This document shows, piece by piece, positions 62,916-64,000 of a stretch of DNA of 64,000 nucleotides. Both the position numbers and the translations under genes were made by a program. Within the stretch, counting starts at the first letter, position 1. Each line of letters opens with the position of its first letter. Below the pieces are notes generated by a model. It did not search any database and was not told where the DNA came from. It was given only the letters and a program-made list of their open reading frames with translations. The stretch is taken from positions 124,001 through 188,000 of the forward strand of contig CAZQNQ010000003.1 of assembly GCA_964594985.1 (NCBI GenBank), given 5' to 3'. This stretch comes from JADLHS01 sp964594985 (GTDB lineage Bacteria > Verrucomicrobiota > Verrucomicrobiia > Limisphaerales > JADLHS01).

Positions 62916-64000
62916 TCAATTCACTGCCGGTTTCGCCGCCGCGATGGTTTTGCCGACAGCCAGGTTCATCACGTTCTCCTCGTTGCAATGGGCGCGCTCC
63001 AGGACGCCGGTGATGCGACCTTCATGCATCACAGCGATGCGGTCGCTCACGTTCAACACTTCCTCCATGTCGGAGCTGATCATCAGGATCACCCCGCCAT
63101 TGTCCGCCAGTTCGCGCATGAGCCGGTAAATCTCGGCCTTCGCCCCGACATCAATGCCGCGCGTCGGTTCGTCGAGGATCATCACCTTCGGCGTCATCGA
63201 AAGCCATTTGCCGAGGACGACCTTTTGCTGATTGCCGCCGCTCAGATTCAGCACGAGCGCTTCGCCGCCCGGGGTCTTGATCTTGAGCGACTTGATCTGT
63301 TCGTCCGTGACCTTGCGCTCGCGCTCCGGGCTGATGAGGTTGAACGTGGAATACTTTTTCAGCGACGGCAACGTGGTGTTCTCCCGCACGGTCATCGCGG
63401 TGACCAATCCTTCGCCCCGTCGGTCTTCGGGCACCAGATAAATGCCGTGGCCGATGGCATCGGCAGGTTTGTGGATGGAAATCCTTTCGTTGCCGATCGT
63501 CACTTCCGCGCCGCCGCGCGGGTCGAGGCCGACCATGGCCTTCATGATTTCGGAACGGCCGGCGCCGACCAATCCGGCAAAGCCAAGAATCTCTCCACGC
63601 GTCGCGTCGAACTCGACGGACTTCGCCAGGAAGCGGCTGGATTTCGCGTTGCGGACCTTGAGATAACCCGGCGTCTTCGGCGCGCTGGAGGCGGTGTAGG
63701 TGCTCTTGATTTCGCGCCCGACCATGAGGCTGACGATCTTGTCGTGCTGGATTTCAGCCTTGGGCAACTGGCCGGCGTTCTTGCCGTCGCGCAACACGAC
63801 GACGCGGTCGGCAATGTGTTCCACTTCGCTCAAACGATGCGAGATGTAAACGATGCTCACGCCCTGCTGCTTCAATTCCAGAACGAGTTCCAGCAACCGG
63901 TCGGTCTCCTGCAACGTCAGGGACGACGTCGGCTCGTCCATGATGATGATGCGCGAGTTGAGCGAGAGCGCCTTGGCGATCTCCACCATCTGCTGCTCGG
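62916..64000 (-). CDS. Sugar ABC transporter ATP-binding protein (RbsA/XylG/MglA type), C-terminal part
   Basis: The frame runs off the right edge; its first visible residues EQQMVEIAKALSLNSRIIIM are the end of the first ABC signature and Walker B (MDEPTSS). The H-loop is in VYISHRLSE. The second nucleotide-binding half follows, with a degenerate Walker A (GFAGLVGAGRSEIMKAM), signature LSGGNQQKVVLGKWL, Walker B MILDEPTRGIDVG and MISSDMEEVL. Such tandem ATPases drive ribose/xylose/galactose importers with an RbsC-type permease (61455). The C-terminus is complete; the N-terminal P-loop is outside the window. Confidence 0.95.
   Translation of the reverse strand, partial: EQQMVEIAKALSLNSRIIIMDEPTSSLTLQETDRLLELVLELKQQGVSIVYISHRLSEVEHIADRVVVLRDGKNAGQLPKAEIQHDKIVSLMVGREIKSTYTASSAPKTPGYLKVRNAKSSRFLAKSVEFDATRGEILGFAGLVGAGRSEIMKAMVGLDPRGGAEVTIGNERISIHKPADAIGHGIYLVPEDRRGEGLVTAMTVRENTTLPSLKKYSTFNLISPERERKVTDEQIKSLKIKTPGGEALVLNLSGGNQQKVVLGKWLSMTPKVMILDEPTRGIDVGAKAEIYRLMRELADNGGVILMISSDMEEVLNVSDRIAVMHEGRITGVLERAHCNEENVMNLAVGKTIAAAKPAVN

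Overview
The window is high-GC bacterial DNA and looks like a Verrucomicrobiota genome, most likely of the Limisphaerales/Pedosphaerales type (subdivision 3). The evidence is circumstantial but consistent: an H-X9-DG type pseudopilin, a PEP-CTERM protein, very large secreted multi-domain carbohydrate-active proteins, a ThuA/sugar-dehydrogenase fusion, a DksA-like protein without its zinc-finger cysteines, and many dispersed palindromic repeats. No rRNA, tRNA, CRISPR array or intact insertion sequence was seen.

1-31 kb, almost all minus strand: a secreted polysaccharide-degradation region. In transcription order it holds a sensor kinase/response regulator pair (30.9-28.2 kb), a giant pectinesterase with autotransporter-type repeats, a GH2 beta-galactosidase-like enzyme, a triplicated CBM6-like protein, a GH87-like beta-helix enzyme with many accessory modules, a GH71/99-like protein, a ThuA-sugar dehydrogenase-PKD-CBM6 protein, a pseudopilin, a GH92 mannosidase, and a second GH71/99-like protein cut by the left edge. 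A lone plus-strand Acg-like nitroreductase-fold gene sits at 18.7-19.8 kb. Several of the large exported proteins share a C-terminal module of about 70 residues ending in FYR or FFR. Three of the genes share an identical 18-nt hairpin upstream of the start.

31-36.8 kb, plus strand: central metabolism. This holds pta, a separate gene for the Pta N-terminal (P-loop/DRTGG) half, hisC, argA, a small tyrosine-phosphatase-like protein and an L,D-transpeptidase whose coding sequence contains an in-frame palindromic repeat. 36.8-40.7 kb, minus strand: rho, then a three-part fusion (low-molecular-weight phosphatase, RpiB, GlyA) that mirrors the gene order ywlE-ywlF-ywlG-glyA of Firmicutes. 40.9-42.4 kb: an AT-richer PEP-CTERM gene and degenerate, repeat-rich DNA.

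42.5-51.9 kb: xseB-dxs-MFS exporter, a small unknown gene with its own promoter and terminator, a ZIP transporter-Fur/Zur operon with a strong operator-like palindrome, rpsR-rpmG and a DksA-like gene, then a Ser/Thr kinase-AguB-RmlD-like operon. 52-57.5 kb: an EVE-domain protein, a YggS-family protein, a small unknown, serS-glgA-lipoprotein, and a DUF2809 membrane protein. 57.5-59.4 kb is a repeat-dense stretch with a fibronectin type III protein, a 229-bp multi-hairpin element and a 13 x 21-nt tandem array. 59.4-64 kb: a sodium/solute symporter with a small membrane partner, and a sugar ABC transporter whose ATPase and permease genes are separated by a GxxExxY gene bounded by inverted decamer repeats.
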